NCBI RefSeq assembly: GCF_001425055.1
Contig: NZ_LMDK01000022.1
Location: forward strand, 142,538-206,537
Length of the DNA stretch: 64,000 bases
DNA from: Pelomonas sp. Root1237
GTDB lineage: Bacteria; Pseudomonadota; Gammaproteobacteria; Burkholderiales; Burkholderiaceae_C
Direction of reading: 5' to 3'
The notes under the pieces are model-generated. The model was not told the origin of the DNA. It ran no database searches and saw only the letters and a program-made list of their open reading frames with translations. The translations under genes and the position numbers were made by a program. Positions 38,658 to 47,162 of the stretch are shown piece by piece (positions within the stretch are counted from its first letter, which is position 1; each line of letters begins with the position of its first letter).

Positions 38658-38681
38658 AACGGCACCCCGAAGGGTGCCGTT
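38658..38681 (-). terminator. Terminator-like hairpin downstream of tRNA-Phe
   Basis: AACGGCACCC and GGGTGCCGTT form a 10-bp stem; on the minus strand the loop is TTCG, a stable tetraloop. It begins seven bases past the tRNA 3' end. Only a short T-rich stretch follows. Confidence 0.65.
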
Positions 38682-38687
38682 CTTGTC

Positions 38688-38763
38688 TGGTGGCCTGGGG
38701 CGGAATCGAACCACCGACACGCGGATTTTCAATCCGCTGCTCTACCAACTGAGCTACCAGGCC
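38688..38763 (-). tRNA. tRNA-Phe (GAA)
   Basis: 76 bases on the minus strand. Acceptor arms GGCCTGG and CCAGGCC, discriminator A and encoded CCA; D-arm GCTC...GAGC; anticodon stem GCGGA/TCCGC with loop TTGAAAA, giving anticodon GAA; T-loop GTTCGATTC. All positions fit a bacterial tRNA-Phe. A common integration target, consistent with the integrase remnant nearby. Confidence 0.97.
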
Positions 38764-38840
38764 TTGATCTGCTTCCCGAATGGCTGGCGCCGTTCAGCGA
38801 AGTCCGCGACTGTAGCACAGGCTGCGTAGCTTTTGCTACG

Positions 38841-39539
38841 TCAGCCGCCGCTGCCGCGCTTGTTGCGGCTCAGGTCGACGCCCAGCTGCTTGAGCTTGCG
38901 GTAGAGGTGGGTGCGCTCCAGGCCGGTCTTTTCGGCGACGCGGGTCATGGAGCCGTTTTCCTTGGCGAGATGGAACTCGAAGTAGCTCTTCTCGAAGGCG
39001 TCACGCGCCTCGCGCAGCGGGCGGTCGAGCTCGAAGCTCTGCTCGGACGCCAAAGCGTTGCCAGGCATGTGGCTGTTGCCCGCAAGGCTGGCGGGCGCCG
39101 CCTGCATCGGGCTCATCTCGGGGCGGGCATAGCTGTTGGCCATGCCGACCGCCGCTGGCGCGGGGCGCGGCGGGGCGGTCTTGACCAGCGCCTGCTCGAC
39201 GGCGCGCAGCAGTTTCTGCAGCGTGATCGGCTTTTCGAGGAAGGCGATGGCGCCGAACTTGGTGGCCTCCACTGCCGTGTCGATGGTGCCGTGGCCGCTC
39301 ATCATGATGACGGGCATGGTCAGCACGCCGGCGCTGCCCCATTCCTTGAGCAGCGTTACGCCGTCGACGTCGGGCATCCAGATGTCGAGCAGCACGAGAT
39401 CCGGGCGCATGCGTTCACGCACCGCCCGCGCCTGGGTGGCGTTCTCGGCAAGCTCAATGGTGTGTCCCTCGTCGCTGAGGATTTCGGACAACAGGGCACG
39501 GATGCCCAGTTCGTCGTCGACAACAAGAATCGTGGCCAT
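38841..39539 (-). CDS. Short NtrX-like response regulator (receiver plus Fis-type HTH)
   Basis: 232 residues. Receiver domain 1-120: ILVVDDELGIRALL (acidic pocket), DLVLLDIWMPDVDG (phosphoacceptor Asp52), MMSGHGTIDTAVEA (Thr/Ser region) and FLEKPITLQKLL (Lys). A low-complexity linker of about 65 residues leads to a Fis-type helix-turn-helix (AKENGSMTRVAEKTGLERTHLYRKLKQLGVDL). The AAA+ sigma-54 activation domain of true NtrX is absent, so it cannot open sigma-54 promoters itself. It follows its kinase gene by six bases. Confidence 0.85.
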   Translation of the reverse strand: MATILVVDDELGIRALLSEILSDEGHTIELAENATQARAVRERMRPDLVLLDIWMPDVDGVTLLKEWGSAGVLTMPVIMMSGHGTIDTAVEATKFGAIAFLEKPITLQKLLRAVEQALVKTAPPRPAPAAVGMANSYARPEMSPMQAAPASLAGNSHMPGNALASEQSFELDRPLREARDAFEKSYFEFHLAKENGSMTRVAEKTGLERTHLYRKLKQLGVDLSRNKRGSGG

Positions 39540-39545
39540 GAATCC

Positions 39546-41831
39546 TTAGGTCTTGGCAGCCTGTGCACCGGGCTCGGTGGCAGGTGCCAGATTCGAAAAT
39601 GATAGCGAAACTTGCGCGCCGGTCACGACAGCCTCCTGACTGCCGTCCGGGGGAGAACCCGCATCGGAAGCCGGATGCAGGTTGCGCAAGGAGATACGGG
39701 CGCCGTGTTCATCGGCAATTTTCTTCACGACGGCCAGGCCCAGGCCGGTGCCCTTGGCCTTGGTTGTCACATAAGGTTCGAAGGCGCGCTTGAGCACTTT
39801 CTCGGCAAAACCGGGGCCGTTGTCGACGATGTGCAGGCGCACCGAACGCGGCGTGCCGCCCTCGGTCACGGACAACGAGGAGCGCACGGCCACATGGCCA
39901 TCGGGGCGCTCGTGCACGGCGTCCAGGGCGTTCTGCACGAGGTTGTGGATGACCTGGCGCAGCTGGCTGGCATCGCCCTTGATGTGGGGCAGGTTGGCGG
40001 CCAGCTCGGCCGTCAAGTGTCCCCGCTCCTGCGGCTCGGCGTAGAGGCTGAGCACCTCGTGGATCAGCTCGTTCAGATCCAGGGGCTTGAGCTGGGCCGA
40101 CGGCAGACGGGCGTAGTCGCGGAACTCGTTGACGAGCTGCTTCATGGCCTGCACCTGGTTGACGATGGTGGCCACCGAACGCACGAGCATGGCCTGGTCG
40201 GTACCTTCGAGCTTGGCTTCGAGCTTGTGCTGCATGCGCTCGGCCGAGAGCTGGATGGGCGTCAGCGGGTTCTTGATCTCGTGGGCGAGGCGGCGCGCGA
40301 CCTCACTCCAGGCGGCCGAGCGCTGGGCCGACACCACCTCGGAGATGTCGTCGAAGACAACGAGGCGCGCGGCCTGCGGCAGCGGTGCACCGCGCACGAG
40401 CAGCGTCAGCGGGTCCTGCTTGGGGTCGAGCTTGAGCTCGAAGGAGTCCTGCCAGAGCTCGCGGTCCATGTCGCGCTCGCCGCTGTCGCGGCCGAGGTGC
40501 TGCTCGAAGCGCTGGTCCAGCGACGCGGAGAACTCGGCCAGCGGGGCAAGGTCGGCCAAGGGGCGGCCGATGTAGGCCGACAGCGGCAGGCGCAGGATGC
40601 GCGTGGCACCCGGGTTGACGGTCTCGAGGAAGCCGTCGGCGTCGATGACGAGGACGCCGGCGGTCAGGTTGTCGAGGATGGTCTGCAGGTGGGTGCGGGC
40701 GGCGTCCAGCTCGGCCACGGTGCGCGACACCTGCGCGCGCGCGTCGGCCAGTTGGCCGGTCATGTCGGCGAAGGAGCGTGTCAGGCCGCCGAGTTCATCG
40801 CGCGAGGCGAGCACGGGGCGCGCGGAGAGGTCGCCCTGGGCCACGAGGCGCATGCCGTCGGCCAGCATCAGCAGCGGCCGCGCGAGCTGGTTGCCGAGCG
40901 TCACGGCCAGCAGCAGGGCCGCGAAGGTGGCCAGGATGAGCACCAGTGTCAGCGTGCCCAGGTACATGCGGCGCAGGCCGACGCGCTCCAGCGAGCGCTG
41001 CTGGTATTCGGCGTTGGCGGTCTGCACCGCCAGGGCATTGGTCAGCATGCTGGCCGGAATGCGCTGGATGACCATCAGGTAGCGCTCGTCCAGCCCCAGG
41101 CGCAGCTCGGTATTGCGCATCCGCGCCAGCGTGCGGATCTGGGCGCCGCCTTCCAGGGCTGCGGCCTCGTCCTCCAGCCCTTCGAGCTGGCTGGCCACGC
41201 TGCCACGGGCCTTGTCCAGCATGGCTCTGCTGGGGCGGTCGGGCGTGAGCTGGCGGGTATCGCCGCCGCCCTCCAGCAGGATCTGGCCGTTGGCGCCGAC
41301 GACGGCGACCGTGCGGGCGCCAAGCTTGTCGCGCAGCCGCTCCAGCGCCAGCAACTGCGGCGTGCTGCTTTCGGCGAGCTGGTCGGCGGCGTCACGCGTC
41401 TTGGTGCCGAGGTCGCTCACCATGGCGTCCAGCGTGCCGCGGCCGAGGTTCAGGCCAGCCTCCAGCGCGCTAGCCAGGCGCACGTCGAACCAGGTCTCGA
41501 TGCTGCGGTTCACGAACTGGTAGGAGACGGCGTAGATCATCACGCCGGGCACGATGCCCACCAGCGCGAAGATGCTCGCCAGCTTGAGCAGCAGTCGGCT
41601 GCCGAAGCGGCCACTGCGCACACGCAGGACGAGACGCACGGCGGCCGTCAGGATGACCAGGGTCAGCACCGCGGCGACCCCCACATTGACCCAGTAGAGC
41701 CAGTTGTAGTGGCGCTCGAAGAAGGCGCGCTCGGACGTGGTGCCGACGATGAGTACGAAGGCCAGCACACCGGCCACGCCCGTCAGGGTCACCAGGGTGA
41801 TGACCCAGCCCCAACGCGAAACCTTGGTCAT
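39546..41831 (-). CDS. ntrY: NtrY-like sensor histidine kinase
   Basis: 761 residues from an ATG at 41831 overlapping the DUF4390 stop (ATGA). Three N-terminal membrane helices plus one near residue 290 flank an extracytoplasmic sensor region. Then HAMP (GNQLARPLLMLADGMRLVAQGDLSARP), PAS (TILDNLTAGVLVIDADGFLETVNPGATRIL), HisKA (ARRLAHEIKNPLTPIQLSAERM, phospho-His) and HATPase (NLVQNALDAV, VDNGPGF, GTGLGLAVVKKIADEHG). It matches NtrY, which senses redox or nitrogen-related state and phosphorylates NtrX. Confidence 0.9.
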   Translation of the reverse strand: MTKVSRWGWVITLVTLTGVAGVLAFVLIVGTTSERAFFERHYNWLYWVNVGVAAVLTLVILTAAVRLVLRVRSGRFGSRLLLKLASIFALVGIVPGVMIYAVSYQFVNRSIETWFDVRLASALEAGLNLGRGTLDAMVSDLGTKTRDAADQLAESSTPQLLALERLRDKLGARTVAVVGANGQILLEGGGDTRQLTPDRPSRAMLDKARGSVASQLEGLEDEAAALEGGAQIRTLARMRNTELRLGLDERYLMVIQRIPASMLTNALAVQTANAEYQQRSLERVGLRRMYLGTLTLVLILATFAALLLAVTLGNQLARPLLMLADGMRLVAQGDLSARPVLASRDELGGLTRSFADMTGQLADARAQVSRTVAELDAARTHLQTILDNLTAGVLVIDADGFLETVNPGATRILRLPLSAYIGRPLADLAPLAEFSASLDQRFEQHLGRDSGERDMDRELWQDSFELKLDPKQDPLTLLVRGAPLPQAARLVVFDDISEVVSAQRSAAWSEVARRLAHEIKNPLTPIQLSAERMQHKLEAKLEGTDQAMLVRSVATIVNQVQAMKQLVNEFRDYARLPSAQLKPLDLNELIHEVLSLYAEPQERGHLTAELAANLPHIKGDASQLRQVIHNLVQNALDAVHERPDGHVAVRSSLSVTEGGTPRSVRLHIVDNGPGFAEKVLKRAFEPYVTTKAKGTGLGLAVVKKIADEHGARISLRNLHPASDAGSPPDGSQEAVVTGAQVSLSFSNLAPATEPGAQAAKT

Positions 41832-42388
41832 TTCAGAGTGAAGTCGGGCGCGAAGTAGCGCTTCTGCTCGATGCTGAGCGCAAAGCCCGATTGCATGCCG
41901 ATCTGCATGGGGCGCGGCAGCTGGGTGACGTCGAGCTTGTAGCTGAACTCGAGGTAGTAGCTGCCGCCGTCCTCGATGTCCTTGGCCTCGGCAATATGCC
42001 AGGCGCTCTGGCCGCGCATCGCGGTCAGCGCTTCGTCCAGCGTCGCGAAGCTTTGGTGCAGGCCGCCGTTGGAGACGCGGTACTGCCGGGTCAGGGACTG
42101 CCAGGCCAGGCGCCAAGTGCGCTCGGCGCGGGCGACGCGGGCGTCGCGCCAGTACCAACGGTTGCGCAGCACGGTGGCCTCAACGACGAAATACAGCGGC
42201 ACCCCCTTGTGCAGCGCATCTTCGGCGGGGTGGCTGAGTTCGAAATGAGTCGTGAAGCTCAGGTCCAGGCCGTCGTCGGCCCGGCGCGCGGACAGCTGGG
42301 ACAGCTCGATGCCGTCGGCCCGCACCGGCCCGGGGGTCAGGGCGAGCAGCACGGCAAAGAAGGCGGCGATGGCGATCCGGGCGAACAA
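41828..42388 (-). CDS. DUF4390 domain-containing exported protein
   Basis: 186 residues from a TTG at 42388, the only start before the signal peptide (MFARIAIAAFFAVLLALTPGPVRAD). DUF4390 features: LSFTTHFELSHPAEDALHKGVPLYFVVEATVLRNRWYWRDARVARAERTWRLAWQSLTRQYRVS and YYLEFSYKLDVTQLPRPMQIGM. It probably lies in the periplasm. The gene is regularly wedged between rsmB and ntrY in Burkholderiales; its role is unknown. It starts one base after the rsmB stop codon. Confidence 0.8.
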   Translation of the reverse strand: MFARIAIAAFFAVLLALTPGPVRADGIELSQLSARRADDGLDLSFTTHFELSHPAEDALHKGVPLYFVVEATVLRNRWYWRDARVARAERTWRLAWQSLTRQYRVSNGGLHQSFATLDEALTAMRGQSAWHIAEAKDIEDGGSYYLEFSYKLDVTQLPRPMQIGMQSGFALSIEQKRYFAPDFTLK

Positions 42389-42389
42389 A

Positions 42390-43730
42390 TCAGGGTTTCG
42401 TGATCAGTGCGTAGAAAAAGCCGTCCAGAGGCGACTGCTGTTGCGAACCATTGTCAGCCAGGGGCAGCAGGTGACCTGTGAACCCGGGCACGGCATGGGA
42501 CTTGGCGTCAGTTTGGCGTTGCAAAAACGCGTCGAGCTGGGCCTGGCCTTCGGCGCGGAAGACAGAGCAGGTGGCGTAGACGAGGCGGCCGCCCGGCGCG
42601 AGCAGCGGCCACAGCGCGTCCAGCAGCTCGGCCTGGATGCGGGCCAGGGCGGTGATGTCATCGGGGCGGCGCAGCCAGCGCACGTCGGGGTGGCGGCGCA
42701 CGATGCCGGAGGCGCTGCAGGGGGCGTCAAGGAGGATGGCGTCGAAAGGCTGGCCATCCCACCAGGTGCCGGTCTGGCGGGCATCGGCGGCCTTCAGCGT
42801 CGCCTGCTGCTGCAGGCGGTTGAGGTTGTCCTGCACGCGGATGAGGCGCTGCGCGTCGGCGTCCAGGGCGGTCAGCTGCAGGTCGGGCTGCAGTTCCAGC
42901 AGATGGGCCGTCTTGCCGCCCGGTGCGGCGCAGGCGTCCAGCACGCGGGCACCCGGCTTGAGGCCTGCGCCGACGACGAGCGGAGCGGCGAGCTGGGCGG
43001 CCGCGTCCTGCACGGACACCAGACCCTCGGCAAAACCGGGCAGGGCCGACACGGGCACGGGCTTGTCCAGCACAACGGCCTGGGGCGTGGGGGCGCCCAG
43101 GGCCCTTGCCGCGATGCCGGCGGCCGCCAGGCGCTTCACGTAGTCATCCGCCGTGGCGCGCTGGGCGTGCACCCGCAGCGTCATCGGCGGTGGGCGGTTG
43201 TTGGCGGCCAGGAGGGCCTGCCACTGCGCCGGCCAGTCCAGCCGCAGCTTCTCGACCCACCAGGCCGGGTGGTTGAAGGCGCCCAGCGGGCTGCGCTCGG
43301 CGGCGGCGACGAGGGCGCCGCGTTCGCGCAGAAAGCGACGCAGTACGGCGTTGATGAAGGCAGCGCTGGCCGGCGCGCGCTGCTTGGCGGCGTGGACGGC
43401 CTGGTCGACCAGGGTGTGGTCGGCGTACATGGGCGACGAATCGGGTTCGGGGTCGGGCCAGAGCAGGGCCAGCGCGGTCAGCAGCAACGCGTCGACGCGC
43501 GCCGGCGGTGCCTTGGGCGCGAGCTGCTGGCGGGCCGCTTCGGCGCCGCCCAGGCGGCGCAGCGCCGTGAAGGCCAGGGCCTGGGTGCCGGGGCGCAGGT
43601 CAGCGGGCACGCGGCCCAGCAACTCGGTCAGGGATTTGCCCTCACGCACGCCCTGGACGGCATCGGCGGCCTGGGACAGCAGCCGATGCAGGGGGGCCGA
43701 CATCGAGCCGGCTTGGGGGCTTTGGGACAT
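42390..43730 (-). CDS. rsmB: 16S rRNA (cytosine-967-C5)-methyltransferase RsmB
   Basis: 446 residues from the ATG at 43730. N-terminal NusB-like RNA-binding domain (HRLLSQAADAVQGVREGKSLTELL; ADHTLVDQAVHAAK; AAFINAVLRRFLRER), then the Rossmann methyltransferase: DACAAPGGKTAHLLEL (SAM binding), DAPCSASGIVRRHPDVRWLRRPDDI (Cys) and YATCSVFRAEGQ (catalytic Cys). It methylates C967 of 16S rRNA. First gene of the rsmB-DUF4390-ntrY-ntrX-like operon. Confidence 0.92.
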   Translation of the reverse strand: MSQSPQAGSMSAPLHRLLSQAADAVQGVREGKSLTELLGRVPADLRPGTQALAFTALRRLGGAEAARQQLAPKAPPARVDALLLTALALLWPDPEPDSSPMYADHTLVDQAVHAAKQRAPASAAFINAVLRRFLRERGALVAAAERSPLGAFNHPAWWVEKLRLDWPAQWQALLAANNRPPPMTLRVHAQRATADDYVKRLAAAGIAARALGAPTPQAVVLDKPVPVSALPGFAEGLVSVQDAAAQLAAPLVVGAGLKPGARVLDACAAPGGKTAHLLELQPDLQLTALDADAQRLIRVQDNLNRLQQQATLKAADARQTGTWWDGQPFDAILLDAPCSASGIVRRHPDVRWLRRPDDITALARIQAELLDALWPLLAPGGRLVYATCSVFRAEGQAQLDAFLQRQTDAKSHAVPGFTGHLLPLADNGSQQQSPLDGFFYALITKP

Positions 43731-43773
43731 CGCGCCAGTGTAGGAGCGGGCTTTGGCCGGAGAATTCGCGCCC

Positions 43774-44466
43774 ATGAATGCACCCGCCCCCGACGCGCCC
43801 GTTTCCGAACGCATCCGCTACCGCCTCGTGTCGGCCGGCTGCCGCCACCACGCCAACGACAACATCGCCGCCTACATCGAGCCCGGTGAACTCGACGCGC
43901 TGCAGGCCGAGGTGCAGACCCGCATGCAGGAGGTGCTGAAGAGCCTGGTCATCGACACCGACAGCGACCACAACACGCAGGAAACCGCCAAGCGCGTCGC
44001 CAAGATGTTCGTGCGCGAGGTGTTTGCCGGCCGCTACGCCGAGGCGCCGACGGTGACCGAATTCCCCAACATCAGCCGCCTCAATGAGCTGATGATCGTC
44101 GGCCCCATCACGGTGCGCAGCGCCTGCTCCCACCACCTCTGCCCCATCATCGGCAAGGTGTGGATCGGCATCATGCCCAACGAGCATTCCAACCTGATCG
44201 GCCTGTCGAAGTACGTGCGCCTGACGGACTGGATCATGAGCCGCCCGCAGATCCAGGAAGAGGCCGTGATCATGCTGGCCAACGAGCTGGAGACCCGCGT
44301 GCGGCCCGACGGCCTGGCCGTCGTCATGGAGGCCGACCACTTCTGCATGCACTGGCGCGGCGTCAAGGACATCGAGGCCGCGATGACCAACAGCGTCATG
44401 CGCGGGGCTTTCCTGACCGATCCCAATCTGCGGCGGGAGTTCCTGTCGCTGATGAAGAAGTCGTGA
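43774..44466 (+). CDS. folE: GTP cyclohydrolase I (FolE)
   Basis: 230 residues from the ATG at 43774. Type IA GTP cyclohydrolase motifs: TQETAKRVAKMFVREVFAGRY, the zinc ligands SACSHHLCPIIGKVWIGIMP and the C-terminal MEADHFCMHWRGV. It converts GTP to dihydroneopterin triphosphate, the first step of folate and also of the queuosine precursor preQ0. queC lies nearby on the other strand. The N-terminal 40 residues are longer than in E. coli. Confidence 0.93.
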   Translation: MNAPAPDAPVSERIRYRLVSAGCRHHANDNIAAYIEPGELDALQAEVQTRMQEVLKSLVIDTDSDHNTQETAKRVAKMFVREVFAGRYAEAPTVTEFPNISRLNELMIVGPITVRSACSHHLCPIIGKVWIGIMPNEHSNLIGLSKYVRLTDWIMSRPQIQEEAVIMLANELETRVRPDGLAVVMEADHFCMHWRGVKDIEAAMTNSVMRGAFLTDPNLRREFLSLMKKS

Positions 44467-44494
44467 GCCCCTCGTCCAGTCTCGGCCCGACCGC

Positions 44495-45040
44495 CTACAG
44501 CGAGCGCGCTTCGCTGAAGCCGTAGAGATTCGCCAGCACCCGCGTCGGGAACTGGTGCAAGGCCTCGTTGTACTGGCCGACCGCCTGGTTGAACACCTGC
44601 CGCGCGAATGCGCGCTGGCGCTCGATCAGTTTCAGCTCGCTGACCAGGCCGTCGATCTCGGTTTCGCTGCGCAGCTCGGGCTGATGGTCCAGCAGAGACA
44701 GCAAGCGGGTCAGCGCCGCGGCGTGCAGCGCGCTGGCCACGGCCAGGCTGCCGACCGGGTCGGGTGCCCAGGGCTTGCTCCGCGAGGCCAGGGCTGCGGC
44801 TTGCGATTCCGCCTGCGCGCTCGCCAAGGCATCGAACGTCGCTTGTTCGCTGGAGAGCCGCGGCGCCACGGCAGCAAGCAGCTTGTCGCAGACCTCGCCG
44901 CGGTCCTTCAAGTGGGCATCGAGCTGCACAAAGGCCTCGCCGATGACATTGCGCAGCGACATCAGCCGGTTGTAGGCACCAATGCCCCAGAAGAACAACA
45001 GCGCCGCCCCGGCGACGCCAGCCCAGCTCCAGATCGTCAT
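44495..45040 (-). CDS. LemA family protein
   Basis: 181 residues with one N-terminal membrane helix ([28 protein letters not shown]) and a long helical cytoplasmic or periplasmic body. LemA hallmarks: [33 protein letters not shown], then [31 protein letters not shown] (the Phe-Pro motif). Function is not established. Its ATG overlaps the queC stop by four bases, so it is probably co-transcribed with queC. Confidence 0.87.
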   Translation of the reverse strand: MTIWSWAGVAGAALLFFWGIGAYNRLMSLRNVIGEAFVQLDAHLKDRGEVCDKLLAAVAPRLSSEQATFDALASAQAESQAAALASRSKPWAPDPVGSLAVASALHAAALTRLLSLLDHQPELRSETEIDGLVSELKLIERQRAFARQVFNQAVGQYNEALHQFPTRVLANLYGFSEARSL

Positions 45041-45741
45041 GCCGCCGCCCGGTAAGCAGCAAACCCATTGGCTCGCAGCGCGCAGGCCGGGCAGTGGCCG
45101 CAGCCATGGCCCCAGTCATGCAGCTCGCCGCGCTCGCCGAGGTAGCAGGTATGGGTGTCCTCGACGATGAGCTTCACCAGCGCCCCGCCACCGAGCGAAT
45201 CGGCCAGGCGCCAGGTGGCCGCCTTGTCGATGAACATCAGCGGCGTGTCCAGCGTCATCGGCGTGTCCAGGCCCAGACTGAGTGCCACCTGCATGGCCTT
45301 CATCGTGTTGTCGCGGCAGTCCGGGTAGCCGGAGAAGTCGGTCTCGCACATGCCGCCGACCAGCACCGACGCGCCGCGGCGGTAGGCCAGCGTCGCGGCA
45401 AAGGTCAGGAAGAGCAGGTTGCGGCCGGGGACGAAGGTGTTGGGCAGGCCGTTGGCCTGCAGCTCGATGGCACGTTCGCTCGTCAGCGCCGTGTCGCTGA
45501 TCTGGCCGAGCAGGGACAGGTCCAGCAGATGGTCGGCGCCGAGCTTCACAGCCCAGTGCGGGAACTGGCGTGCGATCTCGGCGCGCACGGTGTTGCGGCA
45601 GTCCAGCTCGATGCGGTGGCGCTGGCCGTAGTCGAAGGCCAGCGTCTCGACTTCGGCGAAGCGGTCCAGGGCCCAGGCCAGGCAGGTGGTGGAGTCCTGG
45701 CCGCCGGAAAACAGAACCAGGGCTTTGCGGTTGTCGGTCAT
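45037..45741 (-). CDS. queC: 7-cyano-7-deazaguanine synthase QueC
   Basis: 234 residues from the ATG at 45741. ATP-pyrophosphatase loop [20 protein letters not shown], the QueC core [46 protein letters not shown], and the zinc-binding C-terminus [18 protein letters not shown]. It converts 7-carboxy-7-deazaguanine to preQ0 with ammonia and ATP in queuosine synthesis. No preQ1 riboswitch is seen upstream. Confidence 0.94.
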   Translation of the reverse strand: MTDNRKALVLFSGGQDSTTCLAWALDRFAEVETLAFDYGQRHRIELDCRNTVRAEIARQFPHWAVKLGADHLLDLSLLGQISDTALTSERAIELQANGLPNTFVPGRNLLFLTFAATLAYRRGASVLVGGMCETDFSGYPDCRDNTMKAMQVALSLGLDTPMTLDTPLMFIDKAATWRLADSLGGGALVKLIVEDTHTCYLGERGELHDWGHGCGHCPACALRANGFAAYRAAA

Positions 45742-45832
45742 GGCCGGGATGCTACCCGGCCACCCCGCCCATGCTCGGCGCCAGGCCGGGTGCCGGCGCG
45801 CCGGTTCGGCACCTTCAAGAGCCGGCCGACAG

Positions 45833-45847
45833 GCACCTCGGCCGTGC
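45833..45847. promoter_or_regulatory. NtrC-like enhancer site, distal
   Basis: GCACCTCGGCCGTGC is GCAC-N7-GTGC, the NtrC consensus frame (TGCACC-N5-GGTGCA trimmed). Centre about 118 bp before the predicted sigma-54 start site, the usual distance for an enhancer. Its N7 core is GC-rich rather than AT-rich as in enteric sites. Confidence 0.5.
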
Positions 45848-45884
45848 TTGCGCGCCCCCGAATCGCCCTGCGCGGCGCGCCTTT

Positions 45885-45899
45885 GCACCGCCCGCGTGC
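45885..45899. promoter_or_regulatory. NtrC-like enhancer site, proximal
   Basis: GCACCGCCCGCGTGC, again GCAC-N7-GTGC, 52 bp (about five helical turns) after the distal site, so both would lie on the same face of the DNA. Confidence 0.5.
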
Positions 45900-45931
45900 G
45901 CGTCCAACCCGCCTCTCCCAGACGCGCAAAC

Positions 45932-45947
45932 TGGCACGGCACATGCT
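45932..45947 (+). promoter_or_regulatory. Sigma-54 promoter of the BMP1/biuret-like operon
   Basis: TGGCACG-GCAC-ATGCT matches the -24/-12 consensus (TGGCACG-N4-TTGCA/T) at all -24 positions and keeps the invariant GG and GC twelve bases apart; one T of TTGC is A. Predicted start near 45958, 64 bp before the first gene. The rest of the 280-bp gap back to queC holds the two enhancer-like sites and GC-rich inverted repeats. Confidence 0.65.
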
Positions 45948-45956
45948 TGTATACCG
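45948..45956. promoter_or_regulatory. Possible GntR/FCD operator at the start site
   Basis: TTGTATACC contains the GTATAC palindrome and fits the loose FadR/VanR-type pattern (T-N-G-T...A-C). It covers the predicted transcription start of the operon that encodes a GntR/FCD regulator at its far end. Single site, so speculative. Confidence 0.35.
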
Positions 45957-46021
45957 CATTGAACACAAGCCGGAACTCAACCGGCGCACTTCGTGGATCA
46001 AGCAACTTGAGGAGAGCCTGG

Positions 46022-47140
46022 ATGACGCGATCGCAATGGAACCGCCGGCACTTGTTGGGCAGCCTGGGCGCTGCGGGAGCCGGCGTGATGACCGCCGGCT
46101 GGAGCGGCCTGGCGCACGCCCAGAAGCCGCTGACCGTGGGCTTCATCTACGTCGGCCCGCGGGACGACTACGGCTACAACCAGGCGCATGCCGAGGCCGC
46201 GGCGCTGGTGAAGAAGATGCCGGGCATCAAGGTGGTGGAGGAGGAGAACGTCCCCGAGACCAACGCGGTGCAGAAAACCATGCAGGGCATGATCGCCCAG
46301 GACGGCGCGGGCCTGCTGTTCCCGACCTCGTTCGGCTACTTCGCCCCGCACATCCTGGCGCTGGCGCCCAAATACCCCAACGTGCGCTTCGCGCACTGCG
46401 GCGGGCTGTGGGACGCGGCCAAGCACCCCAAGAACGCCGGCAGCTTCTTCGGGTACATCGACGAGGCCCAGTACCTCAACGGCGTGGTTGCAGCCCATGT
46501 GACCAAGAGCAAGAAGCTCGGCTTCATCGCGGCCAAGCCCATCCCGCAGGTGCTGCGCAACATCAATGCCTTCACGATGGGCGCGCGCAGCGTGCACCCG
46601 GACATCACGACGACGGTGATCTTCACCGGCGACTGGAGCATGCCGGTCAAGGAGGCCGAGGCCACCAACAGCCTGGCCGACCAGGGCGTGGACGTGTTCA
46701 CCATGCACGTGGATGGCCCCAAGGTCATCGTCGAGACAGCAGCCAAACGCGGCAAGTTCGTCTGCGGCTACCACGCCAGCCAGGCCAAGCTGGCACCGCA
46801 GGCCTACCTGACGGGCGCGGAGTGGAACTGGATCACCGCCTACAAGCAGATCATCGACGCCGCGCAGACCGGCAAGCCGCATCCGAACTTCGTGCGCGGC
46901 GGGCTCAAGGACGGCTTCGTCAAGAGCAGCCCCTACGGCAGCTCGGTGCCCGAAGGCGGGCGCAAGCAGGCCGAGGCAGTGCGGGCGCAGATGCTCAAGG
47001 GCAGCTTCGACATCTTCAAGGGCGAACTCAAGGACAACACCGGCAAGGTTGTCATTCCGGCCGGCAAGGTGTTCAAGCAGACCGACATGGAACTGGAGGG
47101 CATGAACTACCTGGTCGAAGGCGTCATCGGCAAAGTCTGA
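46022..47140 (+). CDS. BMP-family ABC transporter substrate-binding protein, Tat-exported (system 1)
   Basis: 372 residues from the ATG at 46022, with GAGGAG 8 bp upstream. Twin-arginine signal peptide: [20 protein letters not shown], cleaved after AHA. BMP/PnrA-type receptor features: [93 protein letters not shown]. Family members bind purine nucleosides or nucleobases. First gene of an operon with two permeases, an ATPase and amidohydrolases, so its ligand is probably a nitrogen-rich heterocycle or breakdown product. Confidence 0.9.
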   Translation: MTRSQWNRRHLLGSLGAAGAGVMTAGWSGLAHAQKPLTVGFIYVGPRDDYGYNQAHAEAAALVKKMPGIKVVEEENVPETNAVQKTMQGMIAQDGAGLLFPTSFGYFAPHILALAPKYPNVRFAHCGGLWDAAKHPKNAGSFFGYIDEAQYLNGVVAAHVTKSKKLGFIAAKPIPQVLRNINAFTMGARSVHPDITTTVIFTGDWSMPVKEAEATNSLADQGVDVFTMHVDGPKVIVETAAKRGKFVCGYHASQAKLAPQAYLTGAEWNWITAYKQIIDAAQTGKPHPNFVRGGLKDGFVKSSPYGSSVPEGGRKQAEAVRAQMLKGSFDIFKGELKDNTGKVVIPAGKVFKQTDMELEGMNYLVEGVIGKV

Positions 47141-47162
47141 CCCCGCACCAGGAGCCGCCGCC

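Noticed and set aside
37093..38687. Attachment-site duplicate of the tRNA-Phe 3' end
   Set aside because: I looked for a copy of the tRNA 3' segment near the integrase remnant and in the gap and found none, so no att pair is claimed.
38841..39539. The NtrX-like protein as activator of the sigma-54 promoters
   Set aside because: It has no AAA+ domain with GAFTGA motif, which is required to remodel sigma-54 holoenzyme.
39612..41858. Long rightward open frame opposite ntrY
   Set aside because: Shadow of the NtrY coding sequence; no domain recognised.
45742..46021. Riboswitch upstream of queC or of the BMP1 operon
   Set aside because: No preQ1, purine or guanidine aptamer-like conserved core could be recognised; the gap is better explained by promoter and enhancer sites.
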